A stretch of 35,042 bases of DNA from Verrucomicrobiales bacterium (GCA_005791875.1 SXTU01000251.1:1-35042), one strand, 5' to 3'; positions 21,976 to 30,714 are shown, numbered from the stretch's first letter. Translations and numbers: made by a program. The notes: a model not told the origin generated them from the sequence alone.

Positions 21976-24655
21976 TCCAGCCGAGTTTCAGTAGCAGTTG
22001 CAGCATCGCCGGCAGGAAAGTCAGTGCTGCCGCCATGCAAGTCGCCGTGCCCACGGCCATGACGTAGCCGAGGCTCTCGATGCCCTGGTGCTTCGCCAGA
22101 ACGAGGCTGCCGAAGCCCGCGATGGTGGTAAGACCCGACACGAGCACGGCGAGGCCGGTGCTGCGGGCGAGGATGGACGGGTTCTTCTCCTCGGCGAAGC
22201 GGTTCAAGATGTGAATGCCGTTGGTCACGCCGATTCCCACGACCAGCGGCAGCGTCATGATGTTCGCCGGGTTGAAGGGGATGCCAAACCAGCCCATGAA
22301 GCCCACCATCCACACCGTCCCGATGGCCACCGGCAACAGCGCCAGCACCACACACACGAGCGACCGGAAGTGCAGCAGCACCATCAGCGCGATGGCCGCC
22401 GTCGCATACCACGCGGCCTCGATGTAGCTGTCCTTGAGCAGCGTGGTGTATTCGAGGAGCTGGACGGGCGTGCCGGTGACGTTCGCGTCCACGGTGCGCA
22501 ACTCTTGCACGAAGGCCGCCTGCGGCTCGCGCTGCCACACGTCGCCCTTCGGGAAGACTTGCAGCAGATACTTCCCGGTCATGCCGATGAAGCGGTTGCG
22601 CAGCGGCGTCGGCAAATCCTCCACCCGCAGCGCGCTAGCCTGCTGGCTCGCGAGCGCGGTGAAGGTGTCCTGCAAATCGTCGAGCAACGCCTGTTGGTAA
22701 AACGCCGTCTGCTGAGCCGCCTGCGCCGGGGGCGCAGCTACCAGCGCGTTGCGCCACGCTTGCACGGCCTCCTTCAACGAGCGGAATTGCTGCGCCAGCT
22801 TCGCGTCGCCTTCCTTCCGCACCATGTCCTCCGCGAGGCCGACGAAGCCTTGGAACGAGAACAGCACCTGCAACAACTCCGGCACGTTTGCTGGCTGTAG
22901 ATCGAGCTTCGCGAACTGCACCGCGCCGGCGTCCGCCTTGACTTGCCGGATGAGCGCGAGCTTCGGCGTCGTGTCCTCGGCGAGGAACTGGCTCATTGAG
23001 CGCACGTTCGCGACCGTCGTGAGGTTCGTCAGCTTCTGCTCCAGTTGTGCGGCCTGCTCTAGGTTCGTCGCCACCACGGCACCGAACAGCACGGAGTTCG
23101 ACGCGGTGTTGATGAGCTTGTGCTCGAACACCACCGCCGGAAGCCCCGCCGACTGCATGTTCAGCAAGTTGTAATCGAAGCGAACCTTATCGAACCGCGC
23201 CACGCTCAACACGCACAGCCCCGCCGTGACTGCCAGCACGGCGATGGGGCGGTTCAGCCAGATGCGCTCGATGCGCTCGCGGCGGTCCACCGGTGGCGCG
23301 ATATGGTCAATGACGTTCTGCTTCCCGCGCAGCAGCAGCACGGGCAGCAGCGTCATCATCGGCACCAGGCACACGATGAGGCCGCCGCCCGCGATGATGC
23401 CCATCTCCTGGATGCCCTTGAAGTTCGTGATGCCCATCGCGAAGAACGCCGCCGCCGTCGTGGCCGCGCCGGTGAAGATGCCTTGCCCCGTGTTCACCAT
23501 CGCCAGCGTGATGGCTTCGCGCTCCGTTTTCCCCAGCCGCAACTCCTCCTCGAACCGCGCGACCAGATGCGCGCCGAAGTCAATCGCCAGCCCAATCAGC
23601 ATCGGCGCGAACGTGATCGTCAGGATGTTGAGGTGCCCGACGGTCAGCGTGGTGTAACCCATCGTGTAAACCAGCCCGACCACCAGCACCGCGTTGGCCT
23701 TGAGCGGGCGGCCCGTCTCCGCGTAGCCGTAGATGAAGATGATGAGCACCAGCACCAGGGAGACGATGGTCGCCACCGTCGTGTCCACCTGCGACTGCGC
23801 CATCTCATCGAACTCCAGCACCGGCTCGCCCGTGATGCCCACGCTCACGCCCGGCACCTCGCGCTTCGTCTCCTCCACCAGCGCGCGCAACCGCTCCACC
23901 GCGTCGCCGTTCAGCGCCTCGTGCTTCGCGTGCGCGGTCACGAGATACATCCGGCCGTTGCCAAAGGTGATATACATCTCGCGCTCCGCCTCCGGCCCGC
24001 CGCCGAAGAGCGCCGTCACGCCCGGCGACGGTGCCTTCCCCGGCCGCTGCAAACTTTCCCGCGCCTCGCCCACGATGCGCTCCAGCGCCGGCAGCGCGCC
24101 GAGCATGGATTCGTTCTCCGCGTTCGTCTCCTGCTTCGCCGTGCGGAACTGCTTGTTCAGGATGGTGAAGAGCGAGACGAGGTTGGTCGCCTGCGAGAAG
24201 TTTTGGATGAACGGCTGGTAGTTCTTCACCTTCTGCTGCAACTCCACGAGATCGGCCTGGGGCACGAAGAGCAGCGCCTTGGTGCCCATCAGCTTGAGGT
24301 CGCCCTTGTAGAAAACGTCGGTGAAGAGATTCGTCTCCGCCTCGAGCTTCGCGCCGAGCCGCTCGACGAACTGCCGGTTCTTGTCCTGCCGATCGCTCTC
24401 GACGATGACGACGAGATCGTCCTGACCGGGGAACTCCTTCTTAAACTCGAGGAAGTTCTGGTGATACTTCTTGTCCGAGCCGACGAGGTCGTTGCGGCTG
24501 GTGCTGAACTCCAGATGCCGCACCGTGTAGAGCAGGCACACGGCGAACAGCGCCACCTGCGGATAGAAGAACGCGCGCGGGTGCAAATACACCGCGTCCG
24601 CCAGCCGGGTGAGGAGGCGTTGGACAAGCGACGGGTTGGGCGGTTCAGCGGCCAC
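21956..24655 (-). CDS. MMPL/RND-family transporter (HpnN-like)
   Basis: The product of about 899 residues has the two-fold RND plan: a single N-terminal helix (FYPQVALFAVCLLY), a large periplasmic loop, a bundle of five helices (TIVSLVLVLIIFIYGYAE to LIVCLVPMMTLLPVLLL) containing LIGLAIDFGAHLVARFEEE, then the same arrangement repeated (RPIAVLAVTAGLCV; IALMVLLHFRSLVCVVLALLPVAIG; GIGVTNGIHILNRFAEE). HpnN-type lipid (hopanoid) exporters have this length and layout, but no hopanoid genes are present. The frame is open to 24721 with a TTG codon; GTG at 24655 is preferred. It follows wzt by 72 bases (six if TTG is used), so it is probably part of the export operon. Confidence 0.88.
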   Translation of the reverse strand: MAAEPPNPSLVQRLLTRLADAVYLHPRAFFYPQVALFAVCLLYTVRHLEFSTSRNDLVGSDKKYHQNFLEFKKEFPGQDDLVVIVESDRQDKNRQFVERLGAKLEAETNLFTDVFYKGDLKLMGTKALLFVPQADLVELQQKVKNYQPFIQNFSQATNLVSLFTILNKQFRTAKQETNAENESMLGALPALERIVGEARESLQRPGKAPSPGVTALFGGGPEAEREMYITFGNGRMYLVTAHAKHEALNGDAVERLRALVEETKREVPGVSVGITGEPVLEFDEMAQSQVDTTVATIVSLVLVLIIFIYGYAETGRPLKANAVLVVGLVYTMGYTTLTVGHLNILTITFAPMLIGLAIDFGAHLVARFEEELRLGKTEREAITLAMVNTGQGIFTGAATTAAAFFAMGITNFKGIQEMGIIAGGGLIVCLVPMMTLLPVLLLRGKQNVIDHIAPPVDRRERIERIWLNRPIAVLAVTAGLCVLSVARFDKVRFDYNLLNMQSAGLPAVVFEHKLINTASNSVLFGAVVATNLEQAAQLEQKLTNLTTVANVRSMSQFLAEDTTPKLALIRQVKADAGAVQFAKLDLQPANVPELLQVLFSFQGFVGLAEDMVRKEGDAKLAQQFRSLKEAVQAWRNALVAAPPAQAAQQTAFYQQALLDDLQDTFTALASQQASALRVEDLPTPLRNRFIGMTGKYLLQVFPKGDVWQREPQAAFVQELRTVDANVTGTPVQLLEYTTLLKDSYIEAAWYATAAIALMVLLHFRSLVCVVLALLPVAIGTVWMVGFMGWFGIPFNPANIMTLPLVVGIGVTNGIHILNRFAEEKNPSILARSTGLAVLVSGLTTIAGFGSLVLAKHQGIESLGYVMAVGTATCMAAALTFLPAMLQLLLKLGWRKEKAQ

Positions 24656-24727
24656 GTTCCGGGTCGAATTACAGCGCGCGGATGATGCACCGAAGGCCGC
24701 GACGGTGTCCAACTCGCGCAACGAGGG

Positions 24728-25930
24728 TCAGAACGTCACTTCGCACTCCAGCTCCACCAGCCCGCGGAAGTGCGCGGCGTAGGGGGCCAACTCGCCTTCC
24801 TTCGTCGCGGCGCTCACGGTCAGCGAGGCGAGGTCGTGGTAGTCGCTGTAATACTCAGAACAGTGCATGAAGAGGCCGACGCGGTAGTCGCCTTCGACGA
24901 GCGGGAAGTTCTTGATGCGGCCCGTGCAGCGGAACGGCTGATCCGGCGCGATGGTGAACTGGCCGGTGGGCTTGCGCAGATCGAGGATCGCCACGCGCTG
25001 GCCATAGACGCTGTAAATCAGGATGGCGCAGTCAATGAGCTGCGTGCGCTGCTTCGCGCCGAGTTCGAGCGTGAACTCCAGCGGCTGCCCGCTGACGATG
25101 GGGTTCGGCATGAACTCCAGTTGCCGGCACTCGACGATCTTGCCCAGCGGGACGGCGGTGTCGGTGCGCGGCTTCTTGATCTCGCCGAGGTAGGCGGCGA
25201 TTTGCGTGTCGGGATTGCCGTCGCCCAGCACGCGGCCGGCGCCCATGTGGATGATGCGGCCGCAGAGGGCCTGAACGGCGGCCATGTTGTGGCTCACGAA
25301 GAGGACGGTGCGCCCACGGTTCTTGGCCACGTCCTGCATCTTGCCGAGACACTTGTTCTGGAACGCGGCATCGCCGACGGCCAGCACCTCGTCCACGACG
25401 AGAATCTCCGGCTCCAAGTGCGCGGCGACCGCGAAGGCCAGGCGCACATACATGCCGGAGGAATAGCGCTTCACCGGCGTGTCGAGGAACTTGCCGACCT
25501 CGGCGAACTCGACGATCTCATCGAACTTCGCGCGCACTTCGGCCTGCGTCATGCCGAGGATGACGCCGTTGAGGAAGATGTTTTCCCGGCCCGTGAGTTC
25601 CTGATGGAAGCCGGTGCCGACCTCGAGCAGCGACGCCAGCCGACCGCGCAGGTAGATCTCGCCCTCGGTCGGCTCGGTGATCTGGCTGAGGACCTTGAGC
25701 AACGTGGACTTCCCTGCGCCGTTGCGCCCGATGACACCGATGACCTCGCCGGGCTGCACATCAAAGGAGACCTCGCGCAATGCCCAGAAGGAGTCGTTCG
25801 CATCTGGCTGCTCCTTCCCGATGTTCTTCGCCCAGTGCGTGAGTTGGTCGCGCAAAGTGTCCTGCGACTTGGCCGCACCGAGCCGATACTGCTTGGAGAT
25901 GCCGCGAACGCTGATGATGGGCTTGGCCAT
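24728..25930 (-). CDS. wzt: Polysaccharide ABC exporter ATPase with glycan-recognition domain
   Basis: The 400-residue protein carries a nucleotide-binding domain of about 250 residues with Walker A GRNGAGKST (68-76), signature YSSGMYVRLAFA (about 156) and Walker B ILVVDE (176-181). The EVLAVGDAAFQNKC segment after Walker B is typical of Wzt/TagH-type exporters of O-antigen, capsule or teichoic acid. The C-terminal 140 residues, with strands ending in LVELECEVTF, form the immunoglobulin-like domain that in Wzt proteins recognises the modified end of the chain. With the permease upstream it would move a lipid-linked polysaccharide across the inner membrane. The gap to wzm is filled by an inverted repeat. 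Confidence 0.95.
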   Translation of the reverse strand: MAKPIISVRGISKQYRLGAAKSQDTLRDQLTHWAKNIGKEQPDANDSFWALREVSFDVQPGEVIGVIGRNGAGKSTLLKVLSQITEPTEGEIYLRGRLASLLEVGTGFHQELTGRENIFLNGVILGMTQAEVRAKFDEIVEFAEVGKFLDTPVKRYSSGMYVRLAFAVAAHLEPEILVVDEVLAVGDAAFQNKCLGKMQDVAKNRGRTVLFVSHNMAAVQALCGRIIHMGAGRVLGDGNPDTQIAAYLGEIKKPRTDTAVPLGKIVECRQLEFMPNPIVSGQPLEFTLELGAKQRTQLIDCAILIYSVYGQRVAILDLRKPTGQFTIAPDQPFRCTGRIKNFPLVEGDYRVGLFMHCSEYYSDYHDLASLTVSAATKEGELAPYAAHFRGLVELECEVTF

Positions 25931-25949
25931 GCTGGTTCAGAAATGGGAA

Positions 25950-26090
25950 GCCACAGATGGACACAGATGGACACAGATGAACTGATAGCTATTCCGATCA
26001 TCAAACTGATTCCCCAAGCGCGTCGGCGCCAAGCGAGACAAGCCCTCGCCCTGTTTCCATCTGTGCCTATCTGTGTTCATCTGTGGCTCA
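25950..26090. repeat. CACAGATGGA-word inverted repeat between wzm and wzt
   Basis: The left arm (25950-25982) has three copies of a CACAGATGGA-like decamer; the right arm (26058-26090) is its inverted counterpart with GTTCATCTGT words. The arms are about 33 bases each and 75 apart. The wzm stop codon (TGA, 26088-26090) abuts the right arm and the left arm ends about 20 bases from the wzt start, so the element fills the gap. The repeat type (peptide ICVHLWL on one strand) is widespread in this phylum. Confidence 0.9.
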
Positions 26091-26969
26091 AATCACATCC
26101 GCAAACGTCTTCTCCGCGCGGCGGAAGTAGAGCGCGCCGCTGACCAGCAGCGCGGCAATGACCGCGATGCTCACCCAGAAGCCCGGCCAATACGGCTCGA
26201 ATGCCCCGCCTAGCACGCCCCAGCGGAAGCCGTCTATCACCCCGACCATCGGGTTCAGGCTGAAGAGGAAGAACACCTCGTCGCCGAACTTCTCGCGCAC
26301 GAGGCTGGACGGGAACGCCACCGGGCTGGCGTAGAGGCCCATTTGCACGATGAACGGCACGATGTATTTCACGTCGCGATACCGCACGTTCAGCGCCGAG
26401 AGCCACAGCCCGATGGCAAATGCCGCCGCGAAAGCCACGAGGAAAAACACCGGCAGCAGGAGCAAGTGCAGTTGCCAGTTCACGCCCGCCCAAAGCATCA
26501 CGCCGAACAGAATCACCAGCCCGATGGCGAAGTCCACCGCGCCGCTGATGACCGCGCTGGCCGGGATGATGAGGCGCGGGAAGTAGATTTTGGAAATCAT
26601 GTTCGACGAGCCGACGAGCGAGTTGCTGCTCTCCGCCATCGCGTTGGCGAAGAACTGCCACGGGAGCAGCCCGGCCAGCGTCAGCACCGCGTAGGTCTCG
26701 AAGTTCATGCCCTTCTTCTCCGAGAAGCCCGCGAGCTTCCCGAAGACGATGGTGAACACGACCATGGTGAGGAACGGCTTGAGCACCGCCCACGCGACGC
26801 CGAGCACGGCCTGCTTGTAGCGCACAAGGATGTCGCGCCAGGCGAGGAACCAGAACAGCTCGCGGTAGCGCCACAACTCATCGAAGTCCACGGCCACGAG
26901 CCCCTTCTTGGGCCGGATGACGCGCTCGTAGTCGGCGAGTTCGTTGACGTGCGGTTCAGGGGCGGTCAT
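26088..26969 (-). CDS. wzm: Polysaccharide ABC exporter permease
   Basis: The 293-residue protein belongs to the ABC-2 permease family. A cytoplasmic N-terminus ends in the amphipathic DELWRYRELFWFLAWRDILVRYKQAVLGVAWAVLKPFLTMVVFTIVFG, the start of Wzm/TagG-type permeases. Six hydrophobic helices follow, with ALNVRYRDVKYIVPFIVQ and FLFSLNPMVGVIDGFRWGVLGG between them. It forms a homodimer with two Wzt subunits and moves the undecaprenyl-linked chain outward. The TGA stop lies at the edge of an inverted repeat. The nested-palindrome element lies immediately upstream. Confidence 0.95.
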   Translation of the reverse strand: MTAPEPHVNELADYERVIRPKKGLVAVDFDELWRYRELFWFLAWRDILVRYKQAVLGVAWAVLKPFLTMVVFTIVFGKLAGFSEKKGMNFETYAVLTLAGLLPWQFFANAMAESSNSLVGSSNMISKIYFPRLIIPASAVISGAVDFAIGLVILFGVMLWAGVNWQLHLLLLPVFFLVAFAAAFAIGLWLSALNVRYRDVKYIVPFIVQMGLYASPVAFPSSLVREKFGDEVFFLFSLNPMVGVIDGFRWGVLGGAFEPYWPGFWVSIAVIAALLVSGALYFRRAEKTFADVI

Positions 26970-27016
26970 GCGGAGACGAGGCTGAACGAAGCGAGGCGAG
27001 ATTCAAGTCTGGCGCA

Positions 27017-27182
27017 CCTCTCATTAGCACCGGGCTTCAGCCCGGTGTCAGGTCGGAGCAAGGAGCAAAGCCGTTTCAACGGCTTCCCGGGGCATCCTCG
27101 GCCCACGAGGCGGAAACCGTTGAAACGGTCTCCTCGCCTGCAACGCACCACACCCGGCTGAAGCCGGGTGCTAATGAGAGGG
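27017..27182. repeat. Nested four-palindrome element
   Basis: Four hairpins are nested as two mirror pairs. Outer: CACCGGGCT/AGCCCGGTG (27028-27047) and CACCCGGCT/AGCCGGGTG (27151-27170), with flanks CTCATTAG and CTAATGAG. Inner: AAGCCGTT/AACGGCTT (27068-27085) and ACCGTT/AACGGT (27116-27129). All loops are TC or GA. The 166-base unit fills most of the gap between the TerB-like gene and wzm. No coding function is seen. Confidence 0.9.
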
Positions 27183-27204
27183 GCAGTCGAAAGCGGGAGG
27201 CAGT

Positions 27205-27579
27205 TCACGGCATCTGCAACGCCTCGCGGACGACGGCCAGGAAGCCGCACTCCTTCGCGGCGATGCTTTGGTCGCTCGTCACCAAGTCGTCGAGCACGTC
27301 GAGGACTTTGCGGCGGTGCTCTGGCGAGGTGAACTCCCTCCCCAACTGCATGGCGTGGGCGCGCGCGGCGTCCGCCGTGGTGGAGTGTCGGCTGATGCGC
27401 GAGACGGAGGCGTCGTAGTGCTTGGCGCGGTCGTAGTCGGTGTCGCAGCCCAGCGCGGTGAGCAGACGGCCGATGCACTCGTCCTCGACGGAGGCCAAGT
27501 GGGCATCAGCGTAGGCGGCGAGCATGGCCAAATCGAGCAGGGCCTGGCGTTGGGCGTCGTTGAAGTCGGTGATGTTCAT
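27205..27579 (-). CDS. TerB-like protein
   Basis: The 124-residue, entirely helical product resembles the TerB/tellurite-resistance fold: an N-terminal helix with ALLDLAMLAAYADAHLASVEDECIGRLL, acidic metal-binding-type residues in the first helix pair, and a C-terminal LVTSDQSIAAKECGFLAVVREAL segment. TerB domains in other bacteria bind metal and act as membrane-linked scaffolds. No other tellurite genes are present, and it sits between the sugar-nucleotide and export genes of the polysaccharide cluster. The function here is unknown. Confidence 0.7.
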   Translation of the reverse strand: MNITDFNDAQRQALLDLAMLAAYADAHLASVEDECIGRLLTALGCDTDYDRAKHYDASVSRISRHSTTADAARAHAMQLGREFTSPEHRRKVLDVLDDLVTSDQSIAAKECGFLAVVREALQMP

Positions 27580-27618
27580 GGTGTGATGGCGAGGCGGCGC
27601 GATGGTGGTTCGCAGGGA

Positions 27619-28647
27619 TCAACCCACATTCGCCACATACCAGTCCAGCGCGAGTTCGAGGCCTTGCGGCATCGTGTGCGTGGGCGCGTAGCCGAGGAGG
27701 CGGCGGGCCTTGTCCACGTTCGCGAGCGAGTGGCGCACGTCGCCGACGCGGAACTCGCGGTAGGTGGGTTTCTGCTCGGGCAGGGACGGGTTGCGCCGTC
27801 GCAGTCCGTCGTGGATGGCGCGGTAGAGGTCGTTGAGCGTGGTGCGGTCGCCCACGGCGATGTTGTAGGCTTGGTTTACCGCGTCCTCGTTAGCCGTGGT
27901 GGCGGCGAGCAGGTTCGCTTGCACGACGTTTTCCACGAAGCAGAAGTCGCGGCTGGTCTCGCCGTCGCCGTTGATGAAGACGGGTTCCTTCTTCAGCAGC
28001 GAGGCGACCCACTTGGGGATGACGGCGGCGTAGGCTCCGTCGGGGTCCTGACGCGGTCCGAAGACGTTGAAGTAGCGCAGGCCGATGGCCTTGAAGCTGT
28101 AGGTGCGCGCGAAGACGTCGGCGTAAATCTCGTTGAACTTCTTGGTCGCGGCGTAGGGCGAAAGGACGTTGCCAATCTTGTCCTCAACCTTGGGCAGGTC
28201 CGGGTGGTCGCCGTAGACGCTGCTGCTGGAGGCATAGACGAGGCGCTTCACCTTCGCGTCGCGCGCGGCGAGCATGATCTTCAGGAAGCCGAGGACGTTC
28301 GCCTCGTTGCTGGTCACGGGGTCGGCGACTGAGCGCGGCACGGAGCCGAGCGCGCCCTGGTGCAGGACGTAGTCCACGCCGGCGCACGCCTCGTGGCAGA
28401 GGTGGCCGACGCGGAGGTCGGCGTCGAGGAAGCGGAAGCGCTCCCACTGGCTGGCGGTGACGAGGTCCTTGAGCTGATTGAGGTTCTTACGGTGCCCGGT
28501 GGCGAAGTTGTCGAGGCCCACGACGCGCTGATCGAGCTTGAGCAGTGCCTCGACGAGGTTGGAGCCGATGAAGCCAGCGGCCCCGGTGACGAGCCAGGTG
28601 CGGGGGGATTTCTTCAGCTCGGCGCGGAGGGTTTCGTTGGCGGACAT
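27619..28647 (-). CDS. wbpP: UDP-N-acetylhexosamine C4-epimerase (WbpP/TviC type)
   Basis: The 342-residue short-chain epimerase has the NAD loop [10 protein letters not shown] (21-30), [12 protein letters not shown] typical of this subgroup, Ser141-143 and Tyr165-x3-Lys169 as catalytic residues, and [21 protein letters not shown] and [24 protein letters not shown], characteristic of WbpP and TviC. These interconvert UDP-GlcNAc and UDP-GalNAc, or the corresponding uronic acids. With the dehydrogenase upstream it would lead to UDP-GalNAcA. Length matches the family. The gap to the upstream gene is filled by a repeat. Confidence 0.95.
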   Translation of the reverse strand: MSANETLRAELKKSPRTWLVTGAAGFIGSNLVEALLKLDQRVVGLDNFATGHRKNLNQLKDLVTASQWERFRFLDADLRVGHLCHEACAGVDYVLHQGALGSVPRSVADPVTSNEANVLGFLKIMLAARDAKVKRLVYASSSSVYGDHPDLPKVEDKIGNVLSPYAATKKFNEIYADVFARTYSFKAIGLRYFNVFGPRQDPDGAYAAVIPKWVASLLKKEPVFINGDGETSRDFCFVENVVQANLLAATTANEDAVNQAYNIAVGDRTTLNDLYRAIHDGLRRRNPSLPEQKPTYREFRVGDVRHSLANVDKARRLLGYAPTHTMPQGLELALDWYVANVG

Positions 28648-28713
28648 GGGGTTACGTGTTACGCATTACGAGTTGCGCGGTTGGGCTGGAGTATAACGTA
28701 ATGCGTAAGGGCG
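28648..28713. repeat. TTACGCATTACG inverted repeat between wbpA and wbpP
   Basis: TTACGCATTACG (28659-28670) is the exact inverse of CGTAATGCGTAA (28697-28708), with more wordy TTACG/TAACG sequence around. The element fills the whole 66-base gap: it starts next to the wbpA TGA and ends before the wbpP ATG. Confidence 0.8.
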
Positions 28714-29997
28714 TCAGGCCTTCCACACCTTCCCCGCCTTGACCTTCACGTCGGCCATCGCGTTGCGCGTGTCCACGATGACTTGGGCCCAGTCGGCGAG
28801 CTCCTGGTTGTTGGCCTTCTTGTGGTTCGTGGAAATCACCACCACATCGTAGCTCGCGATGCTTTCCTTGGTCCATGGCACGGACTTCGTGCCGGCCCAG
28901 TGGCCGTGCTCGCGGCTGGGGCGGATGACGGGGACATGGGGGTCGAAATAAGCCATCTTCGCGCCGCGCTCCTTGAAGAGGTCGAGCAGCGTGTAGCTGG
29001 GGGACTCGCGGTCGTCGTCCACGTTGGCTTTGTAGGCCAAGCCCATGATGAGAATCTTGCTGCCGTTGATGGACTTCTTCTTGGCGTTGAGCGCCTCCTG
29101 CACGCGGTGGACGACATACATCGGCATCGCGGTGTTCACCTCGCCGGCCAGCTCGATGAACTTCGTGTTCTGCCCATACTCGCGCGCCTTCCACGTCAGG
29201 TAGAACGGGTCAATCGGGATGCAATGCCCGCCGAGGCCGGGGCCGGGGTAGAAGGCCATGTAGCCGAACGGCTTGGTCTTCGCGGCGTTGATGACCTCCC
29301 ACACGTCGATGCCCATCGCGGCGTAAACCTGCTTGAGCTCGTTCACCAAGGCGATGTTCACGCCCCGGAAGATGTTCTCGAGCAGCTTCGTCGCCTCCGC
29401 CGCGCGGCAGGAGCTGACGGGCACGACGGTCTTGATGGCCAGGCCGTAAACCTCGACGGCGCGCTTCAAGCACGCCGGCGTGAGGCCGCCAACGACCTTG
29501 GGAATCTGCGCGACGATACTATTCGGGTTGCCGGGGTCTTCGCGCTCAGGGGAGAAGGCGAGGTTGAAGTCCACGCCCGCCTGCAAGCCGCTGCGCTCCA
29601 GCACAGCGCGGAGGTCTTCGTCCGTCGTGCCGGGGTAGGTGGTGGATTCGAGGACGACGAGCAGGCCCTTGTGGACGTGCGGCAGGATGGCCTCGCCGGA
29701 CTTGATGATGTAGCTGATGTCCGGCTCGCGGTTCTTGTTGAGCGGCGTCGGGACGCAGATGATGACAGCGTCTAGTTGCTTGATGGCGGAGAAATCGGTC
29801 GTCGCGCGGAAGCGCCCGGCGTTGACCTGTTCCTGAATTGCCGCCGCCGGGATGTGCTCGATGTAGCTGCGCCCGCCCATGAGCGCGACGACCTTTTTGT
29901 CATCCACGTCGAGGCCGGTGACATCCACTCCGGAGCGCGCGAATTGCAGGGAGAGGGGGAGTCCGACGTAGCCGAGTCCGATGATGCCGATTTTCAT
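28714..29997 (-). CDS. wbpA: UDP-N-acetylhexosamine 6-dehydrogenase (WbpA type)
   Basis: The 427-residue enzyme oxidises the C6 hydroxyl of UDP-HexNAc twice to a uronic acid with NAD. The N-terminus MKIGIIGLGYVGLPLSLQFA is the Rossmann loop, followed by the SYIEHIP segment of the WbpA subgroup and CVPTPLNKNREPDISYI. The catalytic Cys is Cys259 in GPGLGGHCIPIDPFYLTW, and the C-terminal part has the UDP-binding GLAYKANVDDDRESP motif. All key residues are present. It heads the minus-strand polysaccharide cluster. No clear promoter match was found upstream. Confidence 0.96.
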   Translation of the reverse strand: MKIGIIGLGYVGLPLSLQFARSGVDVTGLDVDDKKVVALMGGRSYIEHIPAAAIQEQVNAGRFRATTDFSAIKQLDAVIICVPTPLNKNREPDISYIIKSGEAILPHVHKGLLVVLESTTYPGTTDEDLRAVLERSGLQAGVDFNLAFSPEREDPGNPNSIVAQIPKVVGGLTPACLKRAVEVYGLAIKTVVPVSSCRAAEATKLLENIFRGVNIALVNELKQVYAAMGIDVWEVINAAKTKPFGYMAFYPGPGLGGHCIPIDPFYLTWKAREYGQNTKFIELAGEVNTAMPMYVVHRVQEALNAKKKSINGSKILIMGLAYKANVDDDRESPSYTLLDLFKERGAKMAYFDPHVPVIRPSREHGHWAGTKSVPWTKESIASYDVVVISTNHKKANNQELADWAQVIVDTRNAMADVKVKAGKVWKA

Positions 29998-30200
29998 GTG
30001 ATAGTTCGACAGTCAGGCCGCGTGACCGGGCGTTGGCCCCGCTGTAAGCGGGTTTCGTCGCGCGTGCCTTCGCGGGTGGTTGTATCTGCCGGGCAAATTG
30101 ATGGAAAGCAAAACCTGCCCCGCTGCCCGTTCTCGCCGCTCGCCGCTCTGCGGGTGGCATGGAACTTCCTCTACGGTTTCGGCCGTAGTTTTACGAACGC
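29998..30200. other. Intergenic region between divergent wbpA and response regulator genes
   Basis: No gene is seen in this 203-base divergent gap. CCCGCT-GTA-AGCGGG forms a hairpin near 30040-30055. CTACGG/CCGTAG (30171-30188, loop of six) is followed by TTTT and lies 12 bases from the response regulator start; it could be an operator, a leader hairpin or a short terminator. Confidence 0.5.
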
Positions 30201-30611
30201 ATGAGCGCCGCCACCCACTCCCTTCCCGCCGCATCGCACGCCGCACCGGTCATCTTCATCGTGGACGACGAGCCGGTCTCCGCCGAAATCGTCGCCGAAC
30301 TGCTTCAGCTCGCTGGCTACCACACGCGCGTCTTCCACGACTCGCAGCTCGCGGCGGAGGCACTGAGCAACTCCGCCGTGAAGCCGGACGTGCTGCTCGC
30401 GGACTTCAAGATGCCCGGCATGAACGGACTACAGCTCCTCGCTCGCGGCAAATCGGAGATTCGCGGCTTGAAGACGGTTCTTATGAGCGGCCTCGCGTCT
30501 GACCCGGCGCTGAGGGAAAAAGGGTTCAGCCCGGACCAATGGGTGACGAAGCCCTTCCCCGTGACGACCCTGCTCAAGTCCGTCCGCACCGCGCTGGCCT
30601 CGCCCGGTTGA
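30201..30611 (+). CDS. Single-domain response regulator
   Basis: The 136-residue protein consists of a receiver domain with a short N-terminal tail. Asp22-Asp23 bind magnesium, Asp68 in LLADFKMPGMNG is the expected phosphorylation site, Ser96 in LMSG is the switch residue and Lys117 in WVTKPF completes the active site. There is no output domain, so it would act through protein contacts, as CheY or relay proteins do. No histidine kinase is adjacent. It is divergent from the polysaccharide cluster. Confidence 0.93.
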   Translation: MSAATHSLPAASHAAPVIFIVDDEPVSAEIVAELLQLAGYHTRVFHDSQLAAEALSNSAVKPDVLLADFKMPGMNGLQLLARGKSEIRGLKTVLMSGLASDPALREKGFSPDQWVTKPFPVTTLLKSVRTALASPG

Positions 30612-30678
30612 AGACAGTGGTGGCCCGCGGACAACACAGCTGACACGGATGGCTACAAATCCGTGACGGGAATTCCAC

Positions 30679-30707
30679 TTGGCCCGCGCAAATCGTTGGC
30701 CTACTCT
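30679..30707 (+). promoter_or_regulatory. Possible promoter of the NfeD-FloA operon
   Basis: TTGGCC (30679-30684), 17 bases and TACTCT (30702-30707), seven bases before the ATG at 30715; a weak match, but placed like other candidate promoters here. Confidence 0.3.
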
Positions 30708-30714
30708 CCGCACC

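Noticed and set aside
23120-24685. 521-codon plus-strand frame opposite the MMPL gene
   Set aside because: Its composition is Arg/His/Gln rich with no motif; the MMPL protein on the minus strand has clear helices and family motifs.
26343-27161. 272-codon plus-strand frame across wzm and the nested palindromes
   Set aside because: It is a shadow of wzm continued through repeat sequence.
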